This document shows, piece after piece, positions 46,432-55,937 of a DNA stretch of 64,000 nt. The stretch is from Campylobacter concisus (lineage in GTDB: Bacteria; Campylobacterota; Campylobacteria; Campylobacterales; Campylobacteraceae). The number at the start of each line of letters is the position of its first letter. The first letter of the stretch is position 1. The DNA lies in NCBI RefSeq assembly GCF_003049735.1, contig NZ_PIRM01000001.1, forward strand, positions 620,001-684,000, in the 5' to 3' direction. A model generated the notes under the pieces. That model was not told where the DNA came from. It worked only from the letters and a program-made list of their open reading frames with translations, and ran no database searches. The position numbers and the translations under genes are program-made.

Positions 46432-47628
46432 TTGAAAGAATATCTTAAACTTTTAAAAGAAGAGAAAAATTTTCGCCTCTTAAGCATCATTCAGCTTATA
46501 TGCTATTTTGGCGTATGGTTTTCGCACACAGGTATCTTTACCCTTCTTATCAAGCTTGACGCTCCTGTTTGGGCGATTACGCTAAGTGCAGCGATGGCAT
46601 TTATCCCAGGTGTTGTCATAGCTCCGTTTAGTGGAATTTTAGTTGATAAATTTAGCCCAAAACCGATGCTTGTCATCATGATGGCAGTTGAGACGATAAG
46701 CGTTTTTATGCTTCTTTTTATAGACTCACTTGATTTTTTATGGCTACTTTTACTCATCATTTTTGTTAGAAATGGCACTGGCGGAATGTATTTTCAAGTA
46801 GAGATGAGCGTACTGCCAAAAATTTTAAGCAAAGAAAATCTCAAACTCGCAAACGAGATCCACTCTATCATCTGGGCAGTCTCATACACCGCTGGTATGG
46901 GGCTAGCTGGAGTTTATATACACTTTTTTGGTATTAAAAGCGCATTTTTGCTTGATGGCATACTATACATTTTTAGCTTTGGATTTTTATATTTTTTAAA
47001 TTTACAAGGTCTAAAGCCAGAATTTATAGAAAAACCACTAAAAATGCTAAAAAATGGCCTTGTGTATTTAAAAGAAAACAGGCTTATCGTGCATCTTATA
47101 TTTTTGCACGCCTTTGTTGGTATTACCGCTTATGATGCATTGATCGCACTTTTAGCTGATTACAAATATGCAAATTTACTCTCGACATCGCTAATTATAG
47201 GACTATTAAATACCTCAAGGTCCATTTCGCTTATGTTTGCTCCAGCCATACTTAGTAAATTTATAAATAAAAATACGCTTATTTTCGTATATATCGGTCA
47301 AGGCCTTGGTATCATTATTTGGGCTTTATCGCTTTGGAATTTTTATCTATCGCTTATTGGTATTATCTTTGCTGGATTTTGTACATCAAGCCTTTGGAGC
47401 TACACCTATACAATGCTTCAGCAAAACTGCAAAAAAGAATTTTATGGCCGAGTGATTGCATATAACGATATGATTTTTCTTGGCTTTAGCGCTCTCATTT
47501 CATTTATCATTGGTCTGCTTTATGATATTGGACTTAGCGTTGAGATGATTGCAAGTTTTATGGGAAGTCTCTTTTTTGTAGGGGCTTTTTACTATCACAT
47601 CGTATTAAAAAGCTACAAAATAAGGTGA
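46432..47628 (+). CDS. MFS transporter (EntS/MFS_3-like)
   Basis: The protein has 398 residues with about twelve membrane helices, lacking any signal peptide. The first cytoplasmic loop reads G-I-L-V-D-K-F-S-P-K-P, a degenerate MFS motif A. The overall pattern is that of exporter-type MFS_3 members. It starts with TTG at 46432, one base after the NlpE-like stop, so it is coupled to it. An efflux role linked to envelope stress is inferred from this context only. Confidence 0.82.
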   Translation: MKEYLKLLKEEKNFRLLSIIQLICYFGVWFSHTGIFTLLIKLDAPVWAITLSAAMAFIPGVVIAPFSGILVDKFSPKPMLVIMMAVETISVFMLLFIDSLDFLWLLLLIIFVRNGTGGMYFQVEMSVLPKILSKENLKLANEIHSIIWAVSYTAGMGLAGVYIHFFGIKSAFLLDGILYIFSFGFLYFLNLQGLKPEFIEKPLKMLKNGLVYLKENRLIVHLIFLHAFVGITAYDALIALLADYKYANLLSTSLIIGLLNTSRSISLMFAPAILSKFINKNTLIFVYIGQGLGIIIWALSLWNFYLSLIGIIFAGFCTSSLWSYTYTMLQQNCKKEFYGRVIAYNDMIFLGFSALISFIIGLLYDIGLSVEMIASFMGSLFFVGAFYYHIVLKSYKIR

Positions 47629-47641
47629 TTAATTTTAAATT

Positions 47642-47668
47642 AAGTCGCCTAAGCTCAAAAGGCGACTT
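47642..47668. terminator. Bidirectional terminator between the MFS gene and cheR
   Basis: A perfect 9-bp stem (AAGTCGCCT / AGGCGACTT) with a 9-base loop lies between convergent genes; a T-rich run follows on the plus strand. Confidence 0.8.
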
Positions 47669-47677
47669 GGCAAATTT

Positions 47678-48502
47678 TTATTTTTTTAGATAGTAAGTAG
47701 TTCCATTTGAAAAGCGTTTTTCATAAGCTGAAGTGTAAGGAACAAGATCAGCGTGCCCAGCGTAAAGCCTACCATCTGGCTTAAGCAATTTATGAAGCCT
47801 CTCAACGCATTTTAATCTAAAATCATCATCAAAATAGATCATCATATTTCTTGAAAGCACAATATCAAATTTTCCTAGATTAAAAATAGCATCATCAAAA
47901 ACATTTAAAATTTTAAACTCACACCTTGGTAAAATTTCTTTTTTTATCTTAAATTTATCATCGACTTTTGTAAAAAATCTCTCTTTTTGAAAATCGCTTA
48001 ATCTATGCAAGCTCCTCTCACTAAAAATACCATTTTGACAGCTTGCTATGGCTTCTGAGTTTATGTCTATACCTACGATTGAAATTTCATGCTGTTTAAA
48101 TCCCATCTCATAAGCAAGCATTGCAAGCGAATATGACTCATCTCCAGTAGAGCAAGGAGCACACAAAATTCTAGCTCCTCCAAGCTCCTTTGCGTAATAT
48201 ATCACATCTTTAAGTTGAGACAACTCTCTATAAAAATAAGTCTCATTTACAGTTACTAGATTTAAAATGTCTTGTCGCAAGCTTGAGTTATATCTTATCA
48301 TTGAAACAAGATCTTTAAAACTTTTTATCTGGCGATCTCTAATAAAAATGGTAATTCGCTGCAATGTAATATCTCTTTTTGGTTCCAGATCAACTCCGCA
48401 AAGAGTTTTGATAACATTCATAAATTCATTAAAACTATCCATATCTTGTGAAGTATTTGTTTGCATTGTTTTTGTATCTTTTGCATCATTAGTTAATAGC
48501 AT
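47678..48502 (-). CDS. cheR: Chemotaxis protein methyltransferase CheR
   Basis: The protein has 274 residues, with an N-terminal helical domain (about 25-90) and a SAM-dependent methyltransferase core with A-P-C-S-T-G-D-E-S-Y-S-L-A-M (about 124-137) and S-R-N-M-M-I-Y-F (about 226-233). It methylates glutamates of chemoreceptors such as those at the left end of the window. The first 20 residues are a polar tail. The ATG overlaps the cheB end by 14 bases. Confidence 0.93.
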   Translation of the reverse strand: MLLTNDAKDTKTMQTNTSQDMDSFNEFMNVIKTLCGVDLEPKRDITLQRITIFIRDRQIKSFKDLVSMIRYNSSLRQDILNLVTVNETYFYRELSQLKDVIYYAKELGGARILCAPCSTGDESYSLAMLAYEMGFKQHEISIVGIDINSEAIASCQNGIFSERSLHRLSDFQKERFFTKVDDKFKIKKEILPRCEFKILNVFDDAIFNLGKFDIVLSRNMMIYFDDDFRLKCVERLHKLLKPDGRLYAGHADLVPYTSAYEKRFSNGTTYYLKK

Positions 48503-49058
48503 TTAAAAAATCCTCCAGCTCTTTTTTTATCATAGTTAGATTTAATGATTTTAAGCTTTGATTTAGCTCTTTTGCACGTTTTGGCATACCATAAACTATC
48601 GCGCTCTCTTCATTTTCAGCTATACATTTTGCTCCAGCCTTATAAAGCTTATCAAGCCCAGATGCACCATCATCTCCGATGCCAGTTAGCAAGATAGCTA
48701 GGACATTTGCGCTTTTACAAATTCCAACTCCAGATTTAAACAACACATCAACATTTGGCGTATATATAGTCTTTTCTTCTGTATTTGGTTTTGCACTGAT
48801 TGGTAAATTTGGTGATACCACTACATTTTGCTCGCAAACATATACGGTATTTTCTTTTAAAATTTTCCTCTCATTTAAAATTTCAACATCCAAGCCACAC
48901 TCTTTTCCGATTTGCATAGCAAAAGAGTTTATAAACATTTTATTCATGTGCTGGGCTATCACGATGATAGCTCCATTTAGTTTTACGTTTTTTAATAACT
49001 TTTTTAAATGCCCAGGCCCGCCAGTAGATGCCCCTATTAATATTAATTTTTGTGCCAC
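48489..49058 (-). CDS. cheB: Chemotaxis methylesterase CheB, catalytic domain only
   Basis: The protein has 189 residues and contains just the C-terminal esterase domain: S11 in G-A-S-T-G-G-P-G, H37 in A-Q-H-M-N and D130 in T-G-I-G-D-D-G-A match the triad of full CheB. The receiver domain that normally gates activity by phosphorylation is absent, as known for C. jejuni CheB. It starts with GTG, six bases after AAAGG. It would demethylate or deamidate receptors, opposing CheR. Confidence 0.93.
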   Translation of the reverse strand: MAQKLILIGASTGGPGHLKKLLKNVKLNGAIIVIAQHMNKMFINSFAMQIGKECGLDVEILNERKILKENTVYVCEQNVVVSPNLPISAKPNTEEKTIYTPNVDVLFKSGVGICKSANVLAILLTGIGDDGASGLDKLYKAGAKCIAENEESAIVYGMPKRAKELNQSLKSLNLTMIKKELEDFLNAIN

Positions 49059-49170
49059 AAATAGCCTTTAAAATTTTAATTTAATATTTAGCTTACGCCA
49101 CTTTTTTGTATATCGTCAATAACCCTGCCACTCTTTATATGCCTTGCTAATTTTTAAGCAAATTTATAGA

Positions 49171-49431
49171 TTATTTCTTTGTGATCTTATACAAAAAGCT
49201 AAAAATTTCAGCAACAGCTTTATATAAATTTGGTGGAATTTCTTGATCAACTTCAACCTTGCTTAAAATTTCAATAAGATCAGGATCCTCTTTGATCGGT
49301 ATATCATGCTCTTTTGCAAGATCAATTATTCTATTTGCTATCTCGCCAGCGCCACTAGCCAGCACTCTTGGAGCATTGTCTTTAGATCTGTTGTAACCAA
49401 GAGCTACTGCTTTTTTCTTATTTACTTGCAT
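49171..49431 (-). CDS. FlhB C-terminal-domain homologue
   Basis: This 86-residue stand-alone protein resembles the cytoplasmic tail of FlhB/YscU type III export proteins (K-K-A-V-A-L-G-Y-N, I-K-E-D-P-D-L-I-E-I-L, I-P-P-N-L-Y-K-A-V-A-E-I). It lacks the membrane part and the autocleavage N-P-T-H motif, so it corresponds to the post-cleavage fragment. Such FhlB-type proteins can partly replace the FlhB C-domain in H. pylori. It overlaps the FliK-like gene by one base. Confidence 0.88.
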   Translation of the reverse strand: MQVNKKKAVALGYNRSKDNAPRVLASGAGEIANRIIDLAKEHDIPIKEDPDLIEILSKVEVDQEIPPNLYKAVAEIFSFLYKITKK

Positions 49432-51080
49432 TAAATTTTCTTATCAAAGCCCACATCAAGGCCGCCAAATTTTTTAAATCTATCATTTAGCTTCACTTTT
49501 GACAAAGTCTTGATATTAAAGTTTGAAACTATAAGTCCAAGCTTTGATATTGCTTGTTTTAATTCGCTAGAGTTTGAGAGGATGAGCTCCTTAAACTCAT
49601 TTGTTTGCGTAGCTACCGAAAGATCAATGTACCTTTTATCAATAAGTCCAACCATCACATTTATCTGTCCAAATTTCTTAAAATTTAGATCGATCTGAGC
49701 GTAAAATTTATCCTTTTTGCCTTGCTTAAATGCGATATTTCCACCCTCAACGCCATCCCAAATATAAGGCATATAAGTTTGAATCCCGCCTTGAAGGCTT
49801 GATATCATTTGATGCATCTCAATCTGCGAAATCATCTTATTTGCAGCATTTACGCTTTGCGGGTTTTGACTCTTTTCACTGATATTTAAAAGCGTGCTTT
49901 TTATATCTTGGCTTAGCACCTTTGAAATTTCGCTGCTATTTTTAGTCGTAATGTTATTTATATCGTTTGTAGCGAGATTTAACTGCTTTAAAAGCGCCTT
50001 ACTCTCACTTAGCTCATTTTTAGCCAAACTTGCCTTAGCATCAGCAAGACTTAGGCTATGAGCAAGACGTCTCGCCGCACTTTGGAGCTTATCTTGCAAG
50101 CTACCATCCTTTGAGACATCGCTCATCTCATTAAACGCTTTTACAAGCCCTGCTTCATCACCTATATTATTTAGCGTTTTTAGATCGTTTTTTATGCTAT
50201 CAAGGATAGTTTTTAGCTCTTTGTGATTTTGGCTAAAACCAAAATTTTGATTTAGCTTTTCATTTGCTAGGCTTGCGACTTTCTCGCTTAGATTTGAGAT
50301 AAAATTTTGCATTTTGCCTATTTGATTTTTTACTAGCTCGCCATTTTGATCTTTTGAAAAATTTTTATCTAAAAATTTAACCACATTATCAAGCTTATCA
50401 ACATCTTTTAAAAGGTTTTTTATGTTTGAGTTATCAAGGATGTTTTTTGCGTCATTACTCGCTTTTTCAAGTATAGAAGCAAGCTTTGAAAAAGAATTTT
50501 GATTGTCTAATTTTTCATCATTTAGGGTTAAAATTTGATTTAGTAAATTCTCGCTTGAGAGATTTTTTATATCACTTAGTAGCTTCTGAACCGAGCTTGG
50601 AAGCTTCTCTGGACTAAGTGCATCTTTTAAATTTGCTTCAAGCATTACGCCTGAGTTTTTGATCTGTTCATTTAGTGAGCCGGCTTTTAGATCGGCTATT
50701 GGTTTTAAAAATTCTTTTAGTTTTAAAGCAAGACTCTTTATCTCAGGGCTTTCATTTTGGGTTGCTTCAGCCTCTAAGCTTTTTGCAAGGTCTGATAGCT
50801 CGCCCGCTAAATTTGGAGCGATTTTCGTATCTTTTGCCTGAGATAAAATTTGTTCAGCCTTGCTAAGACTTGAAGCACTTTTTAGATCATCAAGCACTCT
50901 TGCAACGAGTTTTCCAACATTATCAAGTGTCTCTGAAATGCTCTGCTCACTAGGCGTTTGTACGCTTGGCTGATTTTTAAAAAGCGAGCCTTCATTTTTA
51001 CGAACTGGCGCATTTTGAGTAGTATTTTGCCCGGTTTGAACCGAAGTGTTTGATATATTCAAAGAATTTCCTACGTCCAT
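49431..51080 (-). CDS. FliK-like flagellar hook-length control domain protein
   Basis: The protein has 549 residues: a low-complexity Gln/Asn/Ser N-terminus, a long helical region with many Leu-Lys-Asp heptads (about 50-430), and a C-terminal domain (about 440-549) with F-K-K-F-G-Q-I-N-V and a final Phe-rich part that resembles FliK C-terminal domains, which contact FlhB. Its location directly ahead of an FlhB C-domain gene supports a role at the export gate. Whether it is the true hook-length ruler or a second FliK-like protein cannot be settled here. Confidence 0.7.
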   Translation of the reverse strand: MDVGNSLNISNTSVQTGQNTTQNAPVRKNEGSLFKNQPSVQTPSEQSISETLDNVGKLVARVLDDLKSASSLSKAEQILSQAKDTKIAPNLAGELSDLAKSLEAEATQNESPEIKSLALKLKEFLKPIADLKAGSLNEQIKNSGVMLEANLKDALSPEKLPSSVQKLLSDIKNLSSENLLNQILTLNDEKLDNQNSFSKLASILEKASNDAKNILDNSNIKNLLKDVDKLDNVVKFLDKNFSKDQNGELVKNQIGKMQNFISNLSEKVASLANEKLNQNFGFSQNHKELKTILDSIKNDLKTLNNIGDEAGLVKAFNEMSDVSKDGSLQDKLQSAARRLAHSLSLADAKASLAKNELSESKALLKQLNLATNDINNITTKNSSEISKVLSQDIKSTLLNISEKSQNPQSVNAANKMISQIEMHQMISSLQGGIQTYMPYIWDGVEGGNIAFKQGKKDKFYAQIDLNFKKFGQINVMVGLIDKRYIDLSVATQTNEFKELILSNSSELKQAISKLGLIVSNFNIKTLSKVKLNDRFKKFGGLDVGFDKKI

Positions 51081-51082
51081 TT

Positions 51083-52327
51083 TTACTTTTTATTTTTTCT
51101 ATCGGCAAAATTTCTATTTTGCTCAATAGTAGCGATGCCAGCCGTCCTTGCAACGAGCCTATCGTTATACTCTTTTCTCATGTGCTGTGGTATTGTCTTT
51201 TGCGTTAGTGCAAATAAAATAAGCCCAGTAAAAAGTACCAAGTAAACATAGATAAAGCCAAATGCTCCAAAAATTTTCATCGCATAGCTCATAAGAAGCG
51301 GCGAGAAAAGCGAAGCCAAAGAGTAGCTAAATAGCAAGGCACGTGCGACTTGCACACTCTTTGTCTTGTCTGTGATCTCGTCATTTGCTCTAGCTAAAGA
51401 AAGTCCATATGTGCAAAAAATTCCAGCTCCAAAAAAGAATGAAAGTAGATATTCAATCGTTAAATTTTTGCCATTTAGCAAAAATAAAACCGCGCTTATT
51501 AAAGCCACACTACTACAAAGCAAAATTGCTGGCCTTCTGCCATATCTATCAGAAAAACTACCGATAAAAACTTGAGCTAAAAAGCCTCCGATCATCGCAA
51601 CCGTCATAAAAAATGACGCCTCTTTTGTGCCGTATCCTTGAAGCAAAACAAAAAGGCTTGCCATCGAAAAAAAGCCATTTATTGCTAAGCCTGCAATGAG
51701 CGCGCCAACAAGAGCGAGCGGGACGATACCAAAAATTTTTGGGATGTTTATGGGCTGACGCTCTGGGATTTGAGGCTGATTTATACGGATCAAATTTAAT
51801 GGAATGCTTGAGAGCATGATAAAAGCTGCACTTATGATGAAAATTTCAAAGGTATTAAGATCAAGCGCCAAGATCAAAATGCCAAGTCCAAAACTCGTGT
51901 AAAAAACGCCTTCATAAAAGGCAATCACGCGAGATCTTATTTTGTTTGGAATTTTTGCATTTAGCCAGCTTTCTATAACCATTAAAAGTGCGTAATAGCA
52001 ATATCCCAAAAATGCACGCAAGATCGCCCAGAATACTAAATTTTGATTTACCGCATGAAGCATAGCTGAGACTGCAAAAATGGCTGAAAAGATGGCAAAT
52101 GCTCTTATGTGGCCAGTAGTTGAGATGACTCTATGAGCCGTAATAGTACTAACAAGTGCGCCCACAAAAAAGCCCGTGTTAATTAATCCAATCTCTAGCT
52201 CACCCACTCCATTTTGCTTAAGAAGTGCGCTGCAAGATGCGATGACTAGGCCATTTCCGATAAAAAGCAAACTCATGCCCAAAAATAGCGGCCCCATCGA
52301 GCGGATGATCCTAAAGCTACTTGCCAT
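51083..52327 (-). CDS. MFS transporter (YcaD-like)
   Basis: The protein has 414 residues with twelve predicted helices and a conserved loop G-S-F-S-D-R-Y-G-R-R-P between helices in the second half (MFS motif A like). The closest general type is the YcaD/MFS_1 group; the substrate is unknown. It lies two bases after the preceding stop in the conserved flhB-like/fliK-like/MFS/hemL order and overlaps the upstream membrane protein gene by 11 bases. Confidence 0.85.
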   Translation of the reverse strand: MASSFRIIRSMGPLFLGMSLLFIGNGLVIASCSALLKQNGVGELEIGLINTGFFVGALVSTITAHRVISTTGHIRAFAIFSAIFAVSAMLHAVNQNLVFWAILRAFLGYCYYALLMVIESWLNAKIPNKIRSRVIAFYEGVFYTSFGLGILILALDLNTFEIFIISAAFIMLSSIPLNLIRINQPQIPERQPINIPKIFGIVPLALVGALIAGLAINGFFSMASLFVLLQGYGTKEASFFMTVAMIGGFLAQVFIGSFSDRYGRRPAILLCSSVALISAVLFLLNGKNLTIEYLLSFFFGAGIFCTYGLSLARANDEITDKTKSVQVARALLFSYSLASLFSPLLMSYAMKIFGAFGFIYVYLVLFTGLILFALTQKTIPQHMRKEYNDRLVARTAGIATIEQNRNFADRKNKK

Positions 52328-52844
52328 CAGTATCCTTTATGGTATTAAATTTATTCTCCATAAGCCCAAAAATAAATGCGCCAATAGGCATCGGAGCAAG
52401 CCCAACTAAAAAGCCAGACACATTTAGTAAATTTTCATTTTTTAAAAAAATAAATCCAAAAAAAAGTATCGCATAAGCCACCAAGCGGTAAGGCATAAAG
52501 GCTGCTGCGAAACTCTTATCTTTAAATGAAAATCTCTGCTTTTTTAGCCTTGCTTTTTCTTCTTTTAGGCTAAATTCTTTTGTCTCATTTCGCACCAAAT
52601 TTTCATCATCTTCATCGTCCTCTTCTTCTATCTTGGCTAAAATTTCATCTCTAGCATTTTCTAGCCGAGAATTTATGCGGTTTTTGTAGGCAAAAAAACT
52701 AGCCGTTAAGATAATAAGCGAGGCAAAAAATGAAATTTGTGAGCTTATAAAAAATTGATTTGATATAAATTTGCCAACCACGCTAAGAGCTAGCCAAAGC
52801 GCAAAGTAGCAAATAAAAAGCCTGCTAATCGTCCTCGTCATCAT
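52317..52844 (-). CDS. Membrane protein of unknown function
   Basis: The protein has about 175 residues with four hydrophobic segments (two near the N-terminus, two near the C-terminus) and between them a strongly charged cytoplasmic stretch with E-E-E-D-D-E-D-D-E. I use the tandem ATGs at 52841-52844 as start: the frame is open to 52877 but that part lies inside the atpZ-like gene. A similar gene sits at this place in C. jejuni (about Cj0852c). No function can be read. Confidence 0.6.
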   Translation of the reverse strand: MMTRTISRLFICYFALWLALSVVGKFISNQFFISSQISFFASLIILTASFFAYKNRINSRLENARDEILAKIEEEDDEDDENLVRNETKEFSLKEEKARLKKQRFSFKDKSFAAAFMPYRLVAYAILFFGFIFLKNENLLNVSGFLVGLAPMPIGAFIFGLMENKFNTIKDTDGK

Positions 52845-53106
52845 CGTCTTTTTTATAGCCCTTATATCTAGTCTCATCCTTTAGCTCATCTAGGCTTTTA
52901 ACCTGCGCTTTGTAGGCCTTATAGACGTTTAAAATGGCAGCTGCGATACCGATAGCAAAGCCTATCCAAAGAGCTGGCGTAAAATTTGTAGCCTTTTTTA
53001 CAAAATACCCTAGTCCAGTGCCAAGCAAGATCGCAACTACGATTGAAACGCCAAGACTTAGTTGCTCAGCACCCGCTACGATATCTTTTATCTTAAATTT
53101 TGCCAT
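52825..53106 (-). CDS. AtpZ/AtpI-family small membrane protein
   Basis: The protein has 93 residues with two membrane helices (about 15-34 and 43-62), G-T-G-L-G-Y-F-V in the first and the glycine/alanine-rich second helix typical of AtpZ (ATPase gene 1). AtpZ/AtpI help assemble the F1Fo c-ring or move magnesium or calcium. Here it lies far from any ATP synthase genes. The C-terminus is highly acidic (D-D-D-D-E-D-D). It overlaps hemL by one base. Confidence 0.8.
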   Translation of the reverse strand: MAKFKIKDIVAGAEQLSLGVSIVVAILLGTGLGYFVKKATNFTPALWIGFAIGIAAAILNVYKAYKAQVKSLDELKDETRYKGYKKDDDDEDD

Positions 53107-54389
53107 TAGGCTTTTATCTCCAAAAACGCCTCTTTAGCTGCGCTTACCGCTAGATCGATATCAGCTTCGCTCATCGCATCGCAGACAAATCCAGTCTCAA
53201 ACTGGCTAGGTGCAAGATAAATTCCACGCTTAAGCATCGCTTGGTGAAATTTAGCAAAGAGCTTTGTGTCGCTATTTAGCGCATCATCGTAGTTTTTTAC
53301 CACGTGATCTGTAAAAAAGTAGCCAAACATCGAGCCACGAACATCAGTTTGGATAGTGATGCCAGCGCTTTTTGCAGCTTCTTTAAAGCCGTCCATTAGT
53401 TTTATAGCAAGCTTTTCAAGCCTAGCGTATAAATTTAGATCACTATTTATCTTTGAAATAGCTGCTATGCCGGCACTCATCGCCACTGGATTGCCACTTA
53501 GCGTGCCTGCTTGATAGACAGCGCCATCAGGGCTTAGGCAGTCCATGATTTTAGCCTTGCCACCAAATGCAGCGACGTTCATGCCTCCGCCTATAACCTT
53601 GCCAAATGTGATGAGATCAGCGTCCACCTCATGAAATGGATATGAGCCAAGGTGTGAGGCTCTAAAGCCACTCATAACCTCATCAAGGATAAGCACAGCG
53701 CCAAATTTATCGCAAAGCGCTCTAAGCTCACGTAAGAATTTCTTATCAGCTGGCACAAGCCCCATATTTCCTGCAATTGGCTCGATTATGACGACGCCGA
53801 TTTTGTCTTTATTGTTTTCAAAGATGGCTTTTACGCTCTCGATATCGTTATAAACTGCTAGATAAGTGTTTTTCACAACATCTTGTGGTACGCCGCTGCT
53901 TGAAGCGTTGCCGTATGTCGTAGCGCCACTTCCTGCTTTTATAAGAAGTGCATCGCTGTGTCCGTGATAGCAGCCTTCAAATTTTATTAGTCCATCTTTT
54001 TTAGCATATCCTCTAGCCACTCTGATAGCGCTCATGGTAGCCTCTGTTCCAGAGCTAACGAAGCGAATTTTATCTATTTGTTTAAACTCATCACATATTA
54101 GCTTTGCTAGAGCTGTCTCTTTTGGCGACGGCGCACCGTATGAGACGCCTTGTTTTACAGCAGAGATGATCGCATCTTCGATATCTTTATCGCAGTGACC
54201 AAAGATGAGCGGACCCCAGCTTTGGATGAAGTCAAGGTACTTTTTGCCCTCGACGTCGTATAGATAAGCTCCCTTAGCGTGATCGATCATTACAGGCTCG
54301 CCTCCAACGCTACCAAATGCACGAACAGGCGAATTTACACCACCTGGGATATATTTTTTGGCTTCGCTAAATGCCTCTTTATTTGTCAT
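53106..54389 (-). CDS. hemL: Glutamate-1-semialdehyde 2,1-aminomutase
   Basis: This 427-residue class III aminotransferase makes 5-aminolevulinate in the C5 haem pathway. The PLP lysine is K264 in F-G-K-V-I-G-G-G, with S-S-G-T-E-A-T-M-S (112-120) and D-E-V-M-S-G-F-R (236-243). The haem product feeds the cytochromes encoded here. It overlaps the cytochrome gene upstream by four bases. Confidence 0.96.
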   Translation of the reverse strand: MTNKEAFSEAKKYIPGGVNSPVRAFGSVGGEPVMIDHAKGAYLYDVEGKKYLDFIQSWGPLIFGHCDKDIEDAIISAVKQGVSYGAPSPKETALAKLICDEFKQIDKIRFVSSGTEATMSAIRVARGYAKKDGLIKFEGCYHGHSDALLIKAGSGATTYGNASSSGVPQDVVKNTYLAVYNDIESVKAIFENNKDKIGVVIIEPIAGNMGLVPADKKFLRELRALCDKFGAVLILDEVMSGFRASHLGSYPFHEVDADLITFGKVIGGGMNVAAFGGKAKIMDCLSPDGAVYQAGTLSGNPVAMSAGIAAISKINSDLNLYARLEKLAIKLMDGFKEAAKSAGITIQTDVRGSMFGYFFTDHVVKNYDDALNSDTKLFAKFHQAMLKRGIYLAPSQFETGFVCDAMSEADIDLAVSAAKEAFLEIKA

Positions 54390-54991
54390 TTTTTATCCTT
54401 TTGATTTTGTGTTTTTAGATTTATTTTTTGATTATCTTTTGGGTTTGCAGCTGGTTTTGCTGGCAACTTTGGGGCTTGCGTAGTAGCAGTTTTTGCTGAC
54501 TCAGCTGGCTTAGCCGTGGTAGTTTTAGCTGGCTCTGCTGGTTTTGTAGCAGGGGCGGCTTTGGTAGATTGCTCTGGCTGTTTTTGTGTCGTATCAGTGG
54601 AAACTGGCTTGCTTAAATTTTGCACTTTCGCTGTTTTTGAAGGAGTATTTATCTTATTTGTAATGTATTCATAAAGAATCGTAGTCTCCTCGTCTGTCAA
54701 AAAGTAGCTTGGCATGACACCTTTTGGCTTAGTTAAAGCGGCTTTAAAGCTTTCAAATTCTATATCATTTATCTTTGGTGCTCTAAGCTCATCATCAACC
54801 GTTTTGTTTGCTTTTTTATCAAAGTGCTTGTATTTAGAGATTAGACTGCCCTCGCCCTTTGTGCCGTGACATTTGTCACATCCTATGCCGCGTGGATTTA
54901 GGTAGAGCATCTTGGCATATTCGGTCTTTGTGATAAAATCGGCACCAAAAATCGCCACACAAAAAAGCAAAATCAAAAAAACAGACCGCAT
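54386..54991 (-). CDS. Periplasmic cytochrome c with Pro/Ala/Lys-rich tail
   Basis: The protein has 201 residues with a signal peptide (about 1-17), a single class I haem motif C38-D-K-C-H42 and a candidate axial Met in G-V-M-P-S-Y-F (about 97). Residues about 120-201 are a low-complexity tail of [10 protein letters not shown] repeats, likely an unstructured linker or cell-wall-interacting tail. A homologue occupies the same place in C. jejuni (about Cj0854c). Its redox partner is unknown. Confidence 0.83.
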   Translation of the reverse strand: MRSVFLILLFCVAIFGADFITKTEYAKMLYLNPRGIGCDKCHGTKGEGSLISKYKHFDKKANKTVDDELRAPKINDIEFESFKAALTKPKGVMPSYFLTDEETTILYEYITNKINTPSKTAKVQNLSKPVSTDTTQKQPEQSTKAAPATKPAEPAKTTTAKPAESAKTATTQAPKLPAKPAANPKDNQKINLKTQNQKDKK

Positions 54992-55026
54992 AAACCTCTC
55001 TTTTAAAAATTTAATTTAATTTTAGG

Positions 55027-55032
55027 TATGAT
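55027..55032 (+). promoter_or_regulatory. Likely -10 box of the folD operon
   Basis: TATGAT with T-rich sequence upstream lies 43 bases before the folD ATG, in the short region shared with the divergent cytochrome c gene. AAGGATCC precedes the start codon. Confidence 0.5.
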
Positions 55033-55074
55033 ACCACCCTTGTGATTAAAAAAGCTTTTAAATAAGGATCCAAT

Positions 55075-55935
55075 ATGAAAATTTTAGACGGCAAAGCCGT
55101 ATCTTTAAAGGTCAAAGAAAGCGTAAAAGTAAGAGCTGAAGAACTAAAAAAATTTGGCGTAGAGCCAACCTTAGCTGTTATCTTAGTAGGCGAAGATAAA
55201 GCATCTCAAACATACGTTAGAGCAAAAGAAAAAGCCTGCAACGAATACGGCATAAAAAGCGTGGCTCACCGTCTAAGCGAAAATACAACCCAAGCAGAGC
55301 TTCTAGCGCTTATAAATGTGCTAAATTTAGACGATAGTATCCATGGAATTTTAGTACAGTTGCCACTTCCAAAACATATAGATACAAATACCGTTTTAGC
55401 AACGATCGATCCAGCAAAAGACGTAGATGGCTTTCACGCTGTAAATGTTGGCAAACTTGTCAGTGGCCTTGATGGCTTTGTGCCTTGCACACCGCTTGGC
55501 GTGATGGAAATTTTAAAAGAGTATGGTATTGACGTGGCTGGACTAAACGCGGTTGTTATAGGTAGAAGCAACATCGTTGGAAAGCCTATGGCAAATTTGC
55601 TTTTAAACGCTTCAGCAACAGTTACGATCACTCACAGTAAGACTAAAAATTTAAAAGAAATTTGCAAAAACGCTGACCTTATAGTCGCAGCCATTGGCAA
55701 GCCATTTTTCTTAAAGGCTGACATGGTAAAAGATGGCGCAGTAGTCGTTGATGTGGGCATAAATAGACTTGATGATGGCAGACTTGTAGGTGATGTGGAC
55801 TTTGATGAAGTCGCACCAAAATGCTCATACATCACGCCGGTTCCTGGAGGCGTAGGTCCGATGACGATTGCGATGCTTTTAAATAACACAATCCTTACAG
55901 CCCAAGCTAAGATAGCTAGCCACAAAAGAGCGTAA
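55075..55935 (+). CDS. folD: Methylenetetrahydrofolate dehydrogenase/cyclohydrolase
   Basis: This 286-residue bifunctional one-carbon enzyme interconverts methylene-, methenyl- and 10-formyl-tetrahydrofolate. The Y-V-R-A-K-E-K-A motif with catalytic Lys (about 50-57), G-I-L-V-Q-L-P-L-P (about 93-101) and P-G-G-V-G-P-M-T (about 262-269) are all intact, and [12 protein letters not shown] forms the NADP site. It is followed after two bases by lepB. Confidence 0.97.
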   Translation: MKILDGKAVSLKVKESVKVRAEELKKFGVEPTLAVILVGEDKASQTYVRAKEKACNEYGIKSVAHRLSENTTQAELLALINVLNLDDSIHGILVQLPLPKHIDTNTVLATIDPAKDVDGFHAVNVGKLVSGLDGFVPCTPLGVMEILKEYGIDVAGLNAVVIGRSNIVGKPMANLLLNASATVTITHSKTKNLKEICKNADLIVAAIGKPFFLKADMVKDGAVVVDVGINRLDDGRLVGDVDFDEVAPKCSYITPVPGGVGPMTIAMLLNNTILTAQAKIASHKRA

Positions 55936-55937
55936 TA

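Noticed and set aside
52845..52877. Eleven-residue upstream extension of the membrane protein before the MFS gene
   Set aside because: It lies in the coding part of the atpZ-like gene without a ribosome site; the ATG pair at 52841-52844 is more natural, although not certain.
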